64,000 nt of DNA from BD2-11 clade cluster bacterium bin43 (GTDB lineage Bacteria > Gemmatimonadota > Gemmatimonadetes > Longimicrobiales > Gaopeijiaceae): the NCBI GenBank assembly GCA_002238605.1, contig MPMR01000019.1:1-64000 (forward strand). The letters are read 5' to 3'. Position numbers and translations under genes: made by a program. Shown in pieces: positions 1 to 8,637 of the stretch (its first letter is position 1; every line of letters starts with the position of its first letter). The notes beneath the pieces were generated by a model. It had not been told where the DNA came from. It saw only the letters and a program-made list of their open reading frames with translations, and searched no databases.

Positions 1-44
1 AAACGCGCAGATCGTGCAGTCCATCGAATCGGAGGTATCGAACG

Positions 45-1208
45 ATGGCACGCACGAAACGAAGCCGCCGGAGCTACGGCGCCGGCGAGTGGGGCCGGAA
101 CAGGGTCCGGGTGTTCCCAGACCCGAAGACCGGCCTGTTCCAGGTGGAATGGCGCGAGAACGGGCGCAGGCTCACCCGGTCTCTCGGGCACCGCGACTGG
201 GTACGCGCGAAGAGGCAAGCGGATCAGTTCGCCGCAGGCTTCATCGACGCGCCCGACGGCACGGCGGAAGCCGTGCCGGAGCCGCTCACTCTGGAACGGC
301 TTTTTGACATCTACACGGAAGAGGTGACGCCCACCAAGAGGCGGCAGTCCCGGGGGCGGGACAGGGTCGCGCTGGCGATGTTCCTCAAGTTCTTCGGGAG
401 GGACCGAAGGCCCGAGACCCTATCCCAGAGGGACTGGGACCGCTTCATCCGGGAGCGCCGCGCGGGCACGGTCGGCCCCAGTGGAAGGCCAGTGGGCAAC
501 CGGATGATAGAATCGGACCTGACGCTCCTGATGGCGGTGCTGAACTGGGCGGCGCGGTCGAGGGACGAGCAGGGCCGCCTGCTCCTCGACAGGAACCCGC
601 TCAAGGGTCTCAGAAAGCCCGTCGAGAAGAACCCCAACCGGGTCGTTCTCACGGAAGAGGAATACCAAGCGCTTCTCGGGGTCTCGCGGCGGGTTGATTG
701 GCGCTTCCGCGTCGCCTTGGTGCTGGCGCACGAAACCGGGCACCGGATCGGCGCGATTCGCAACCTCAGGTGGGCTGACATCGACCTTGAGGGCGAAACC
801 GTGCGGTGGCGCGCCGAGCACGAGAAGACCGGCTACGAGCACCGGACGCCCTTGACTCCCGAAGCCATCGAAGCCTTCGACGAGGCGCGAAGGCGCAACC
901 CGGCGAACGGGGACGCGCCGGTGCTGCACGCGACCATGAATCCCTCGGAGTGCCTGGGCATCCCGCAGGCGCGCTTCTGGTGGAAGCGGGCGGAGCGGCT
1001 CGCAGGACTCGAACCGAAGCGCGGGCGAGGCTGGCACTCGCTCAGGCGGAAGTTCGCAAGCGACCTCATGGACCTTCCGCTCAAGGTGCTCTGCGAACTC
1101 GGCGGATGGAAGGCGGCCAAGACCGTGCTGCGCTGTTACCAGCAGCCGGACGAGGCGCAACTCAGGCAGGCGATCCGGAGCCGCCGCAGGCCCCGGACTC
1201 GGGCCTGA
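45..1208 (+). CDS. Tyrosine recombinase / phage-type integrase
   Basis: This 387-residue site-specific recombinase would cut and rejoin DNA through a covalent 3'-phosphotyrosine link. The N-terminal 60 residues resemble an arm-type DNA-binding domain, residues about 85-190 a SAM-like core-binding domain, and the rest the catalytic domain. Visible catalytic residues are Arg234 (in TGHRIGAIRNL), a Lys in the EKTGYEH turn, His331 and Arg334 (WHSLRR), Trp355 in the usual second-His place (LGGWK) and nucleophile Tyr365 (RCYQQ). All active-site elements are present, so it looks functional. The ATG at 45 is supported by GGAGGT at 31-36. No excisionase or other phage gene is visible beside it. The gene directly downstream appears to lack its 5' end, which suggests this is the edge of an integrated element or of a past insertion. 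The element's other end is not identified. Confidence 0.93.
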   Translation: MARTKRSRRSYGAGEWGRNRVRVFPDPKTGLFQVEWRENGRRLTRSLGHRDWVRAKRQADQFAAGFIDAPDGTAEAVPEPLTLERLFDIYTEEVTPTKRRQSRGRDRVALAMFLKFFGRDRRPETLSQRDWDRFIRERRAGTVGPSGRPVGNRMIESDLTLLMAVLNWAARSRDEQGRLLLDRNPLKGLRKPVEKNPNRVVLTEEEYQALLGVSRRVDWRFRVALVLAHETGHRIGAIRNLRWADIDLEGETVRWRAEHEKTGYEHRTPLTPEAIEAFDEARRRNPANGDAPVLHATMNPSECLGIPQARFWWKRAERLAGLEPKRGRGWHSLRRKFASDLMDLPLKVLCELGGWKAAKTVLRCYQQPDEAQLRQAIRSRRRPRTRA

Positions 1209-1296
1209 ACCGGATCGGCGGGAACCGATTGGCGGGAATCGCGCCAGCGGACTCCATAACTTCAACGCTCACAACGGTATCCGCCCCAGATGGTGA

Positions 1297-4200
1297 ATGC
1301 TGGGCCAGCTGCGTCAACTGCAAGACCTGGCCCTCAGCCACAATGGGTTGACAGGTTCCATTCCGCCGGAACTCGGGAACGTATCGAGCCTGCAATTCCT
1401 GTCGCTCGAAAACAATCACCTGACGGGCGCGATCCCGCCGGACCTCGGGCGGCTCACACGGCTGGAGGGACTGTATCTCGAACTGAATACCCTGAGCGGC
1501 GAGCTTCCGCCCGCGCTGGGTGACCTGGCCCGTCTGCGGCATGTCACCCTCCACCGCAATCTTCTGTCTGGCCCTGTCCCCGCCAGTCTGCTGCGGCTCG
1601 ACTTGAGACAGTTCACCTTTGAGCGCAATCTGGGGCTTTGCGCGCCGGGCACGACGCGTTTCCTGGCGTGGCTGGGCCGTATGGACGACACCAACGGAGG
1701 CTACTGCAATACAGGCGATGCAGCGGTGCTCGAGCGACTCCATGAGACCGCCGGCGGCGCCGACTGGACGAGATCCGACGGCTGGCTGGCCGGCCAGCCG
1801 CTCAGTGACTGGCACGGAGTCGTCACGGACTCACTCGGTTACGTCCGGGAACTCGACCTGAGTAGAAACGGTTTGGTCGGCTCCCTGCCATTGACGCTTG
1901 GCGGTCTCTCCGGCCTGACCTCTCTTCGGGTCGGCGGAAACGCCCTCTCCGGTCCTCTGCCGCTCTCACTCACGGAAGTCCCCCTCCGGGAACTCCATTA
2001 CTCCGACACCAGCCTGTGTGCGCCCGTCGACGGGGGGTTCCAGGAATGGCTGAATGCCGTTTCGTCTCATGAGGGCACCGGGCTGGATTGTGCGGCGAGC
2101 AGCGATCGCGCGGTCCTGGAAACGTTTTACCGGGCCCTTGACGGACCGAACTGGACGCGCAGTGAAGGGTGGTTGACTGACGCGCCCCTCGCCAACTGGT
2201 GGGGCGTCCACGTAGACGGCGACGGGAGGGTCGTTCGGCTGTCGCTGAATGGCAACAATCTGGCGGGGCGCATCCCGGCGGAAATCGGAAACCTGTCCCG
2301 GCTGCGCACACTGTCCCTGGGCAGCAACTCTATCGCCGGACAGATTCCCGCCGCCATCGGTCGACTGTCCCACCTCCAGCACCTGAGCCTCGTGTTCAAC
2401 CCTCTTGGTGGGGACATCCCGGCCGAAATCGGGAACCTCTCCAACCTCAGGTACCTCCGCCTCGAGGCCAACTCGCTCCGGGGATCGATACCGCCGGAAC
2501 TCGGCCGGCTCGACAAGCTGGAGGAGTTGCGTCTGTCCAACAACGAGTTGACGGGCGGTATCCCCCCCGAATTGGGCAATCTCGCCAGCGTCAGGCTGCT
2601 GGGCCTGAACAGAAATGCGTTGACCGGCGAGGTGCCTGCCTCGCTCGGCAAGCTTCCGCGGTTGGAAAACCTCCTCCTCCACACCAACCGCCTCAGCGGC
2701 GAGATCCCGCCGACGCTCGGCAACCTGGCCAACGTCACGAACATGGACCTTGGCGTGAACCTGTTGGGCGGGAAGATCCCGCGCGAACTCGGCCGTCTTG
2801 CCAACCTCGAGTATCTGGGCCTTTACGACAACCTGCTCACTGGCAGGATTCCCCGTGAACTGGGCAGTATGTCCCGCCTTGAGAACCTGAATCTCCTGAA
2901 CAACGACCTTACCGGCGTCATTCCTCCGGAAATCGGGAGCCTGTCGCGCCTGCAGAACCTGCAGCTCGCGGAGAACCGGCTGACCGGAACGATCCCGGCT
3001 GAGCTGGGGAATCTCGCGGCCCTGCAGTCCCTCGACCTTTCGCTCAATCGCGACATGCGCGGGGTCCTGCCGCCCACCCTGACGGCGCTGGGACAGCTCA
3101 ACGAGCTCCTGCTCGCGGGCACGAACCTGTGCGCGCCGCGCGACCCGGATTTCCTCGACTGGCTCAATGGCGTGGAAGATCAGCATGTGCCGCGGTGCGG
3201 CGCCGTCGAGGGATCGGTCGCGTACATCACGCAGGCCGTGCAGTCCGTCGACTTCCCGGTCCCGCTGGTCGCGGGCAAGGACGGCTTGCTGCGGGTGTTC
3301 GTGAGAGCCGACCAGAGCACAAGCCAGAGTCTCCCGGACGTGCGGGCCCGTTTCTTCCTGGACGGCGACGAGACGCATGTGGTCGACATCCCCGCGCAGT
3401 CCGCGCCGATTCCCACCGAGATCGAGGAGGGGGACCTCGCCCGCTCGGCGAACGCGTTGATTCCGGGCGCGGTGCTGCAGCCCGGTCTGGAGATGGTGGT
3501 GGAGATAGACCCCGGGAGTACGCTGGACCCGGCGCTGGGCGTCACCGAACGCATCCCCGCGACAGGGCGGACGGCGGTGAACGTGCGCGCGGTGCCGTCA
3601 TTCGACCTCACGGTGATTCCGTTTCTGGCGGAATCGGACCCGGATTCCTCGGTCCTGGAGTCGACTCGAGACCTGAACGCCGAGTCGGATCTGTTCCGGG
3701 ACGTGCGAACCCTCCTGCCGGTCGAGGGGTTTACCGTGACGGTGCACGAACCCGTGCTGACGGCGGCGGTCGACGTGTACAGCGTGCTCCGGGAGACGGA
3801 AGCCATCCGCCTCATGGAGGGCCGCGCCGGCTACCATGTCGGGCTTGTCCGCCGAACGGCCTCCGTCAACGGCGTGGCCGACCTGGGCGGGTACTCAAGC
3901 TCGAGCGTACCTGTGCCCGACGTCATTGCACACGAACTCGGGCACAACCTGAGGCTCATTCACGCGCCCTGCGGAGGGGCGGAGGGGGCGGATCCGGCTT
4001 TCCCTCAGCGCGACGGCTCCATCGGCAACTGGGGATTCGACTTCCTGAACAACGTCCTGGTAACGCCCGGCGCCCCTGACCTGATGAGCTACTGCGATCC
4101 GCCCTGGATCAGCGGTTACAACTTCACCAGGATGGTCAACTTCCGTCTCAGCCGGGCCGGCGGAACGGCGGCGCTCATGGGGCCTCGCGCCAGGTCCCTG

Positions 4201-4665
4201 CTCCTGTGGGGCGGCGTTGACGGTGAGGGGAATCTGTTCCTGGACCCGGCGATGGTCGTCGATGCCCCAGCCGTCCTGCCGAGTCCCGGCGGCGCCTACC
4301 GGCTGGTCGGCCTGGGGGCGGACGAGCGAGAGCTGTTTTCGCTTGACTTCGACATGCCGCCCGTGGCCGACGGCGACGGACGCGCCTCGTTCGTGTTCAC
4401 GCTTCCCGCGGAGCCGGAGTGGTCCGGCGCGCTGGAGAGCATCACGCTGTCCGGACCGGAGGGATCCACGACGATGGGACGCGACAGCGATCGCCAGGTA
4501 ACCATTCTGCTCGATCCAGTGGCGGGGCGGGTACGCGGCATCCTGCGGGACCCCGCGCGGGCCGCGATCGCGGGAGCGGCTGCGGTCCGGTCGGGGTGGG
4601 CTGCGGAGGGATTGCAGGTGCTTCACAGCCGCGGGATTCCTGAAGCCACGGCCTGGAGGCGGTAG
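1297..4665 (+). CDS. LRR protein with C-terminal metzincin-like protease domain, 5'-truncated
   Basis: This 1122-residue reading frame opens in the middle of a leucine-rich repeat, directly after an in-frame TGA at 1294-1296. It has no signal peptide, so its true N-terminus is probably missing. Residues 1-610 hold plant-type LRRs (consensus L..L.L..N.L.G.IP..LG.L) in three blocks, separated by caps with a Cys (LCAP..) and a W-rich segment (GWL...PL..WWGV). Residues about 620-1000 carry a zinc-protease domain: HELGHNLRLIH (His879, Glu880, His883, His889) fits the HExxHxxxxxH metzincin motif, and DLMSYC (Met930) fits the Met-turn. A beta-rich tail follows. A paralogue with the same C-terminal half lies at 37315-40905 on the other strand. 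It is probably a secreted or surface adhesin/protease that has lost its export signal. The substrate is unknown. Confidence 0.85.
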   Translation: MLGQLRQLQDLALSHNGLTGSIPPELGNVSSLQFLSLENNHLTGAIPPDLGRLTRLEGLYLELNTLSGELPPALGDLARLRHVTLHRNLLSGPVPASLLRLDLRQFTFERNLGLCAPGTTRFLAWLGRMDDTNGGYCNTGDAAVLERLHETAGGADWTRSDGWLAGQPLSDWHGVVTDSLGYVRELDLSRNGLVGSLPLTLGGLSGLTSLRVGGNALSGPLPLSLTEVPLRELHYSDTSLCAPVDGGFQEWLNAVSSHEGTGLDCAASSDRAVLETFYRALDGPNWTRSEGWLTDAPLANWWGVHVDGDGRVVRLSLNGNNLAGRIPAEIGNLSRLRTLSLGSNSIAGQIPAAIGRLSHLQHLSLVFNPLGGDIPAEIGNLSNLRYLRLEANSLRGSIPPELGRLDKLEELRLSNNELTGGIPPELGNLASVRLLGLNRNALTGEVPASLGKLPRLENLLLHTNRLSGEIPPTLGNLANVTNMDLGVNLLGGKIPRELGRLANLEYLGLYDNLLTGRIPRELGSMSRLENLNLLNNDLTGVIPPEIGSLSRLQNLQLAENRLTGTIPAELGNLAALQSLDLSLNRDMRGVLPPTLTALGQLNELLLAGTNLCAPRDPDFLDWLNGVEDQHVPRCGAVEGSVAYITQAVQSVDFPVPLVAGKDGLLRVFVRADQSTSQSLPDVRARFFLDGDETHVVDIPAQSAPIPTEIEEGDLARSANALIPGAVLQPGLEMVVEIDPGSTLDPALGVTERIPATGRTAVNVRAVPSFDLTVIPFLAESDPDSSVLESTRDLNAESDLFRDVRTLLPVEGFTVTVHEPVLTAAVDVYSVLRETEAIRLMEGRAGYHVGLVRRTASVNGVADLGGYSSSSVPVPDVIAHELGHNLRLIHAPCGGAEGADPAFPQRDGSIGNWGFDFLNNVLVTPGAPDLMSYCDPPWISGYNFTRMVNFRLSRAGGTAALMGPRARSLLLWGGVDGEGNLFLDPAMVVDAPAVLPSPGGAYRLVGLGADERELFSLDFDMPPVADGDGRASFVFTLPAEPEWSGALESITLSGPEGSTTMGRDSDRQVTILLDPVAGRVRGILRDPARAAIAGAAAVRSGWAAEGLQVLHSRGIPEATAWRR

Positions 4666-4843
4666 TTCAGATGCATGTCGCCCTGGAGTTCCCGCAGCCG
4701 CGGCTCAGTCGTGGCGTGGACCGGACGGGTGCCGGTTCGCTGCCCGGCACCGGCGCAGCCGGGACCAGCCCTCCGGGCGGCGGCGATTTGCCTGGCGGGC
4801 TCCCGGGCCGGTGACCTGCCGTCCCCGCACTCGTCCGGCGGAG

Positions 4844-6457
4844 ATGTCTGGCCGCTACGTCTACGATGTCGATCCGGTCGACGGCGAGGAGGCGTGGGCG
4901 TTCTTCCAGGCAAGCCGTGACGGCGACGTGGGCCGCGTTCGGGAGCTGATCGGCCGCGATCCCGCCCTCGTCCACGCCCAGTACTGGTACACTCAGCCGA
5001 TTCACTTCGCGGTCTACGCGAACCGCCCGGCCGTGGTGCGTGTGCTGCTGGATGCGGGGGCGGAGCCGGGCAGGGTGCGCTTCATGGACTCGGGGTGGAA
5101 GAAGCTGGCGCGCCGTGCCACGGCCATGGGGTTCGACGAGGTGCGCGGCATTCTGGAGGCCGAGGCAAGCGCCCGCTTCGGCTACCATCCCGGCTTCGCC
5201 GAACTGCGGGACGCCCTGGTGGCACGGGACGAGCGGCGTGTGGAGAAGACACTGCGCGCCCGGCCGCGCCTGGCGGCCGCCGCCGACCTGCAGGGCAGCA
5301 ACGCCGTGCACTGGGCCGTCATGACCCGGCAGCCCGGCCTGCTGCCGCTTCTGGTCGACCTCGCCGCCGACCCGGACGCCTCCCGGAGCGACGGGCAGAC
5401 TCCGGCGCACCTCCTGTACAACGGGGACTACGAGTTCCGCGTGTGGCGGGAGTTGAAGGGCGTCGCCCACCCGGGCGCGACCGATGTCCTGAGTGCCCTG
5501 GTGGAGGCCGGTGCGACCTTCGACCTTTCGGTGGCCTGCGCGTCCGGCGAGCTGGAACGTGCTCGCGCGCTACTGGAAGAGGACCCCGCGCGTGCCCGCC
5601 GTCTCGACCCGGGACGCCGCAGCCCGCTCACCTACGCCGCGCGCGGTGGGCATCTGGACTTGGTCCGCCTGCTGCTCCGCCACGGCTGCGATCCCAGCCA
5701 CCCGGAGGAACTCGCTCCCGAAGGACACGCGCTGTGGATGGCGTGCGCGCGCGGCGACGCCACCATGGTGGAGGTCCTGCTCGAGCACGGGGCCGATCCC
5801 AACACCGCACCCGACTCGTCGGACAGCTGCCTGGGCATCGCAGTGGCCTGGGCGGGCGACGCGGCGGCCACGATCGAGCGTCTGCTGCGCGACCACGGCG
5901 CGACCACCCCGATCTGGTCCATGACCACCGCCGACCTGCGCGCGGCCATCACGACCGGAGCGGCCGTCAGCCGCACGGCCGGTTTTGCCGGGGAGGTATT
6001 CGCGCGCAACGATCCGCCGCTCGCCGAACTCCTGCTCGAGGCCGACCCGGAAGCGGCGCAGCGCCTCCACGGCGGCTCCCTCCGCCAGGGGGATCCGGAC
6101 GTCAGCGTGACCTCCCGCCCCGTCATCGAGTCCCTGTTGGCCGCGGGCTTCGACCCCAACCGCCCCGACTGGCAGGGCAGGACCGCGCTCCACCACTACG
6201 CCGGGCGCGGCGACGTCCCGAACGCCCGTCTGATGCTCGAGCACGGAGCCGACATCGACGCCCTCGACGACCAGTACCACGGCACCCCGCTCGCCTGGGC
6301 CGCCCGCAAGGGGCATGAGGACATGGTGCGGTTTCTGCTCAGCGAGGGAGCCGATCCGGCGTTTCCGCGCGATCTTCCCCCGGCGACCCCGCGAGCACGC
6401 GCCCGCGCCGCGGATCACGAGCGGATCGTCGCAATTCTGGAAGAGGCGTCTCGTTAG
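4844..6457 (+). CDS. Ankyrin-repeat protein
   Basis: This protein of about 537 residues is built from degenerate ankyrin repeats (G..PL..AA..GH..VV..LL..GADP) along most of its length. The clearest are near SPLTYAARGGHLDLVRLLLRHG, MVEVLLEHGADPNTA, ALHHYAGRGDVPNARLMLEHGADID and PLAWAARKGHEDMVRFLL. There is no signal peptide or membrane segment, so it is probably cytosolic and makes protein-protein contacts. Neither start is strongly supported: the ATG at 4844 has GGCGGAG directly abutting it, and a GTG at 4811 in the same frame is the alternative. It stands alone, between the LRR-protease gene and the convergent CDGSH gene. Its partner cannot be told from the sequence. Confidence 0.85.
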   Translation: MSGRYVYDVDPVDGEEAWAFFQASRDGDVGRVRELIGRDPALVHAQYWYTQPIHFAVYANRPAVVRVLLDAGAEPGRVRFMDSGWKKLARRATAMGFDEVRGILEAEASARFGYHPGFAELRDALVARDERRVEKTLRARPRLAAAADLQGSNAVHWAVMTRQPGLLPLLVDLAADPDASRSDGQTPAHLLYNGDYEFRVWRELKGVAHPGATDVLSALVEAGATFDLSVACASGELERARALLEEDPARARRLDPGRRSPLTYAARGGHLDLVRLLLRHGCDPSHPEELAPEGHALWMACARGDATMVEVLLEHGADPNTAPDSSDSCLGIAVAWAGDAAATIERLLRDHGATTPIWSMTTADLRAAITTGAAVSRTAGFAGEVFARNDPPLAELLLEADPEAAQRLHGGSLRQGDPDVSVTSRPVIESLLAAGFDPNRPDWQGRTALHHYAGRGDVPNARLMLEHGADIDALDDQYHGTPLAWAARKGHEDMVRFLLSEGADPAFPRDLPPATPRARARAADHERIVAILEEASR

Positions 6458-6595
6458 ACCTGGGCTGCCGCCGCGCCCTCGTCCCGGAGACACCCATCCG
6501 GGCGACCCCCCCCGTGCTGGACGCCGCATCCGCCAGGACAGTACTGCTGCTCCGTCCTCCCGACGCCATGTCCGAGAGCCGCCGTACCGATCGCT

Positions 6596-7245
6596 CTAAT
6601 CCCCGGTAAACTCAATCCGGATATGGCTTCCATCGCAGAAGGGCTTGGCCTCCGATGCTCCGCAGCGACAAAGAGCCCCCTTCTCAACGCGCTCTTCCCC
6701 GCCCTTCGAGCCCTGCATCGACAGCGGGCCATTGACAGTAGCGGGCCATTCGGCAGTACCGTCACGCGAACGCCGCCACTTACGCCATCCGTCGGATCTT
6801 CGCTGCCGTCGCCCAACGCTCCGTCGTCTTCGAACCCCACTTCAGCGTGGCGCCCGTCACAAAGCGGCTTGTTCCTCGATTTGCCACAACGGCATAGGGC
6901 GACACGTGCATCCCTGAGCAGTACCTCGCCCTGCGGCGTGACGATCTCCATGTCACCACGAAGGTAGATGGGACCGTCCGGCTCCAGGACCGCGACATTC
7001 CGGTCGGGCGTGGGCTCGGCCTGTTCTCCGTCGCCTCGCATAAGATGCAGGGCTCCGGTCGGGCAGTTCATGACCACTTCAAGAAGCCGCTCCGGCTCGG
7101 CCCGGTCAGGATCAATCCAGGGCTTTCGGTTTGGGTCGAACACATCGGGGAGGCCGTGAACGCACTCGGCGGCGTGAATACACCGCCTCACGTCGTAACT
7201 CACGGCCACCTTCTTGCCTGAATAGTGCAGGGTCTTCGATTTCAT
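6596..7245 (-). pseudogene. Fer4_19 / CDGSH iron-sulfur protein, frameshifted
   Basis: The intact first part has a divergent 4Fe-4S-type segment (RRCIHAAECVHG ... NCPTGAL, residues about 20-66) and a first CDGSH-like 2Fe-2S motif, CRCGKSRNKPLCDGRH, with Arg in place of Ser. After VLPNGPLL, near position 6738, the frame is lost. Reading on in the neighbouring frame restores a second motif, LCRCGASEAKPFCDGSH, and a stop at 6596-6598. One base (probably a G in CTG-GTC-AAT) therefore seems to be missing. Read without correction, the original frame runs on as unrelated residues to about 6454. The start overlaps the marR stop by 4 nt (ATGA), so the two genes are co-transcribed. The role is probably electron transfer or redox sensing. 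It could be a true pseudogene, a tolerated C-terminal change or an assembly error. Confidence 0.85.
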
Positions 7246-7757
7246 CGGTCCCGGTCCTCGCCCAGCCGCCCGTCCCGCCCGTCCCCGATCTGCTTGACGG
7301 CGGCCCCTGCGATCCTGCCGAGCAGTTCAACGAGGGTTTCGGTTTCGGCCGGGAGCAGGTTGCGGTGGATGACCCTTTCGATCACGGCCTCGAGCCGGGG
7401 CGCGAAGTCGACGAGCACTGCGCGTCCGCGATGCGTGAGGGTCACCAGGCTGGCCCGGCGATCATTGGGGTCCGCGTTGCGCCTGACCAGACCCGCCGCT
7501 TCGGCCCGGTCGATCATGCGCGAGACGTGACTGGGGCTCAGGAGCAACTGGCGGCTGAGGTCGACGCCACGTAGTCGGTTGCTGGACGCCTGATCCAGCC
7601 GGACGAGCAAGTCGATCAGGGTCGGGTCGTAACCCGTGGGAGCCACCGCGCTCTTTTCGATGAGGCGCCCAAGCGCGATCTGTGCCGACAGCATGGCCCC
7701 CGACGGGCGCAGCGTATCCGGCGAAAGGATGCTCGGTTCCACGGGAAGGTCCGCCAT
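7242..7757 (-). CDS. MarR-family transcriptional regulator
   Basis: This winged-helix repressor of about 171 residues probably controls itself, the overlapping CDGSH gene and the divergent hydrolase. Visible features are the helix-turn-helix (LSRQLLLSPSHVSRMIDRAEAAGLVRR), the wing typical of the family (DPNDRRASLVTLTHRGR) and flanking dimerisation helices. ATG 7757 was chosen because a strong promoter (TTGACA, 17 nt, TATCAT) ends 7 nt upstream, which would give a nearly leaderless message. ATG 7766, preceded by AAGGGGAC, is the alternative but overlaps the -10 box. The perfect palindrome at 7777-7793 covers the -35 box, which fits autorepression. The ligand is unknown; phenolics or oxidants would fit the family. 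Confidence 0.9.
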   Translation of the reverse strand: MADLPVEPSILSPDTLRPSGAMLSAQIALGRLIEKSAVAPTGYDPTLIDLLVRLDQASSNRLRGVDLSRQLLLSPSHVSRMIDRAEAAGLVRRNADPNDRRASLVTLTHRGRAVLVDFAPRLEAVIERVIHRNLLPAETETLVELLGRIAGAAVKQIGDGRDGRLGEDRDR

Positions 7758-7764
7758 GCCGATC

Positions 7765-7793
7765 ATGATAGTCCCCTTGACAACGATTGTCAA
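7765..7793 (-). promoter_or_regulatory. Predicted sigma70-type promoter of marR
   Basis: On the minus strand TTGACA (7793-7788) is followed after 17 nt by TATCAT (7770-7765), a near-consensus pair. The start of transcription would fall on or next to ATG 7757. The -35 box lies within the MarR-type palindrome. Confidence 0.6.
7777..7793. promoter_or_regulatory. MarR-type operator, perfect palindrome
   Basis: TTGACAACGATTGTCAA is a perfect 7-3-7 inverted repeat in the 100-bp space between marR and the divergent isochorismatase-type gene. Half-sites of the TTGTCAA type are common for MarR proteins. It also supplies a TTGACA -35 box on each strand, so one bound dimer could silence both directions. 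Confidence 0.75.
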
Positions 7794-7816
7794 AGCATGC
7801 AGATTCAGTTGTGTCA

Positions 7817-7827
7817 ACAACAGTTGT
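7817..7827. promoter_or_regulatory. Second candidate MarR operator
   Basis: ACAACAGTTGT is a 5-1-5 palindrome whose core (CAAC..TTGTC) resembles the site at 7777-7793. It sits about 31 bp upstream of the hydrolase ATG, where bound protein would block that gene's transcription. Confidence 0.5.
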
Positions 7828-7857
7828 CCATACAAGCACACGCCAAGGAGGCCCAGA

Positions 7858-8487
7858 ATGCCTGCAACAACCCGCGATCCCAGGAACGACCATCTTCTGT
7901 CGCCGGAGAACTCAGCCCTGGTGCTGATCGACTACCAGCCGAGTCTGGTCGCCGGCACCCACTCCATCCAACGTGCCGTGCTCGTGAACAACGTCGTCGC
8001 CATGGCGAAGGCGGCGAGGTTGTACGACCTCCCGACGATCCTGTCGACGATCGGCGTGACGGCCGGCTACCAGGAGGACACCATCCCCGAACTCCAGGAG
8101 GTCCTCGCCGATGTTTCGCCGATCGACCGCAATACCGTTGACGCGTGGGACACTCCGGGATTCCGCGAGGCGGTGAAGGCCACCGGCCGGCGCAAGATCA
8201 TCATGGGCGCGCTCTGGACGGAAGTGTGCCTCGCGTACCCCGCGCTCGATATGCTGCTTGAGGGCTACGAGATCTACGCCCTGTCGGACGTTTCCGGCGG
8301 CACCACCCTCGACGCTCACGAGCGCGGCATGCAACGGCTGATCCAGGCTGGCGCGGTTCCTGTCACCTGGGAGGCCGTCATGGCCGAGCTGGGACGCATC
8401 GGCTCCTACGACATCGGGGGGTTCATCGAGATCATGAACGAACACCTCCCCCGAAGCGTTCCGTCCGACGCGCCGGCTGCCGCGTAA
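7858..8487 (+). CDS. Isochorismatase-family (YcaC-like) cysteine hydrolase
   Basis: This 209-residue cytosolic alpha/beta hydrolase would act on small amides or esters through an Asp-Lys-Cys triad. The Asp lies in ALVLIDYQPS and the Cys in LWTEVCLAYPAL, followed by the typical EGYEIYALSDVSGGTTLDAHE stretch. This layout matches the YcaC-like branch rather than true isochorismatase. The ATG at 7858 has AAGGAGG 7 nt upstream. The gene is divergent from marR, with two palindromic operators between, so it is probably the main target of that repressor. The substrate is not known. Confidence 0.88.
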   Translation: MPATTRDPRNDHLLSPENSALVLIDYQPSLVAGTHSIQRAVLVNNVVAMAKAARLYDLPTILSTIGVTAGYQEDTIPELQEVLADVSPIDRNTVDAWDTPGFREAVKATGRRKIIMGALWTEVCLAYPALDMLLEGYEIYALSDVSGGTTLDAHERGMQRLIQAGAVPVTWEAVMAELGRIGSYDIGGFIEIMNEHLPRSVPSDAPAAA

Positions 8488-8637
8488 GGGGATCCCCAAC
8501 GGGTTGCGTGGAATCCGCCGGAGATGCGGGGCGAGGTCGATGATCCGGGCGAGGGACGGTAGGACCCGCGCGCCACGATCCTGTCAATGGCAAGACCGGA
8601 CGCGCGAATGTGAATCCCGGCCACCGCGACCCCGCCG

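Noticed and set aside
2230-3060. Periodic DNA pattern, about 72 bp, within the first LRR gene
   Set aside because: This is the coding repeat of 24-residue LRRs, not a CRISPR or satellite array. No CRISPR array was found in the window.
1966-3378. Long reverse-strand frames opposite the LRR genes
   Set aside because: They mirror the repeated LRR codons, have no ribosome sites and translate to Arg/Gln/Val-rich sequence without recognisable domains.
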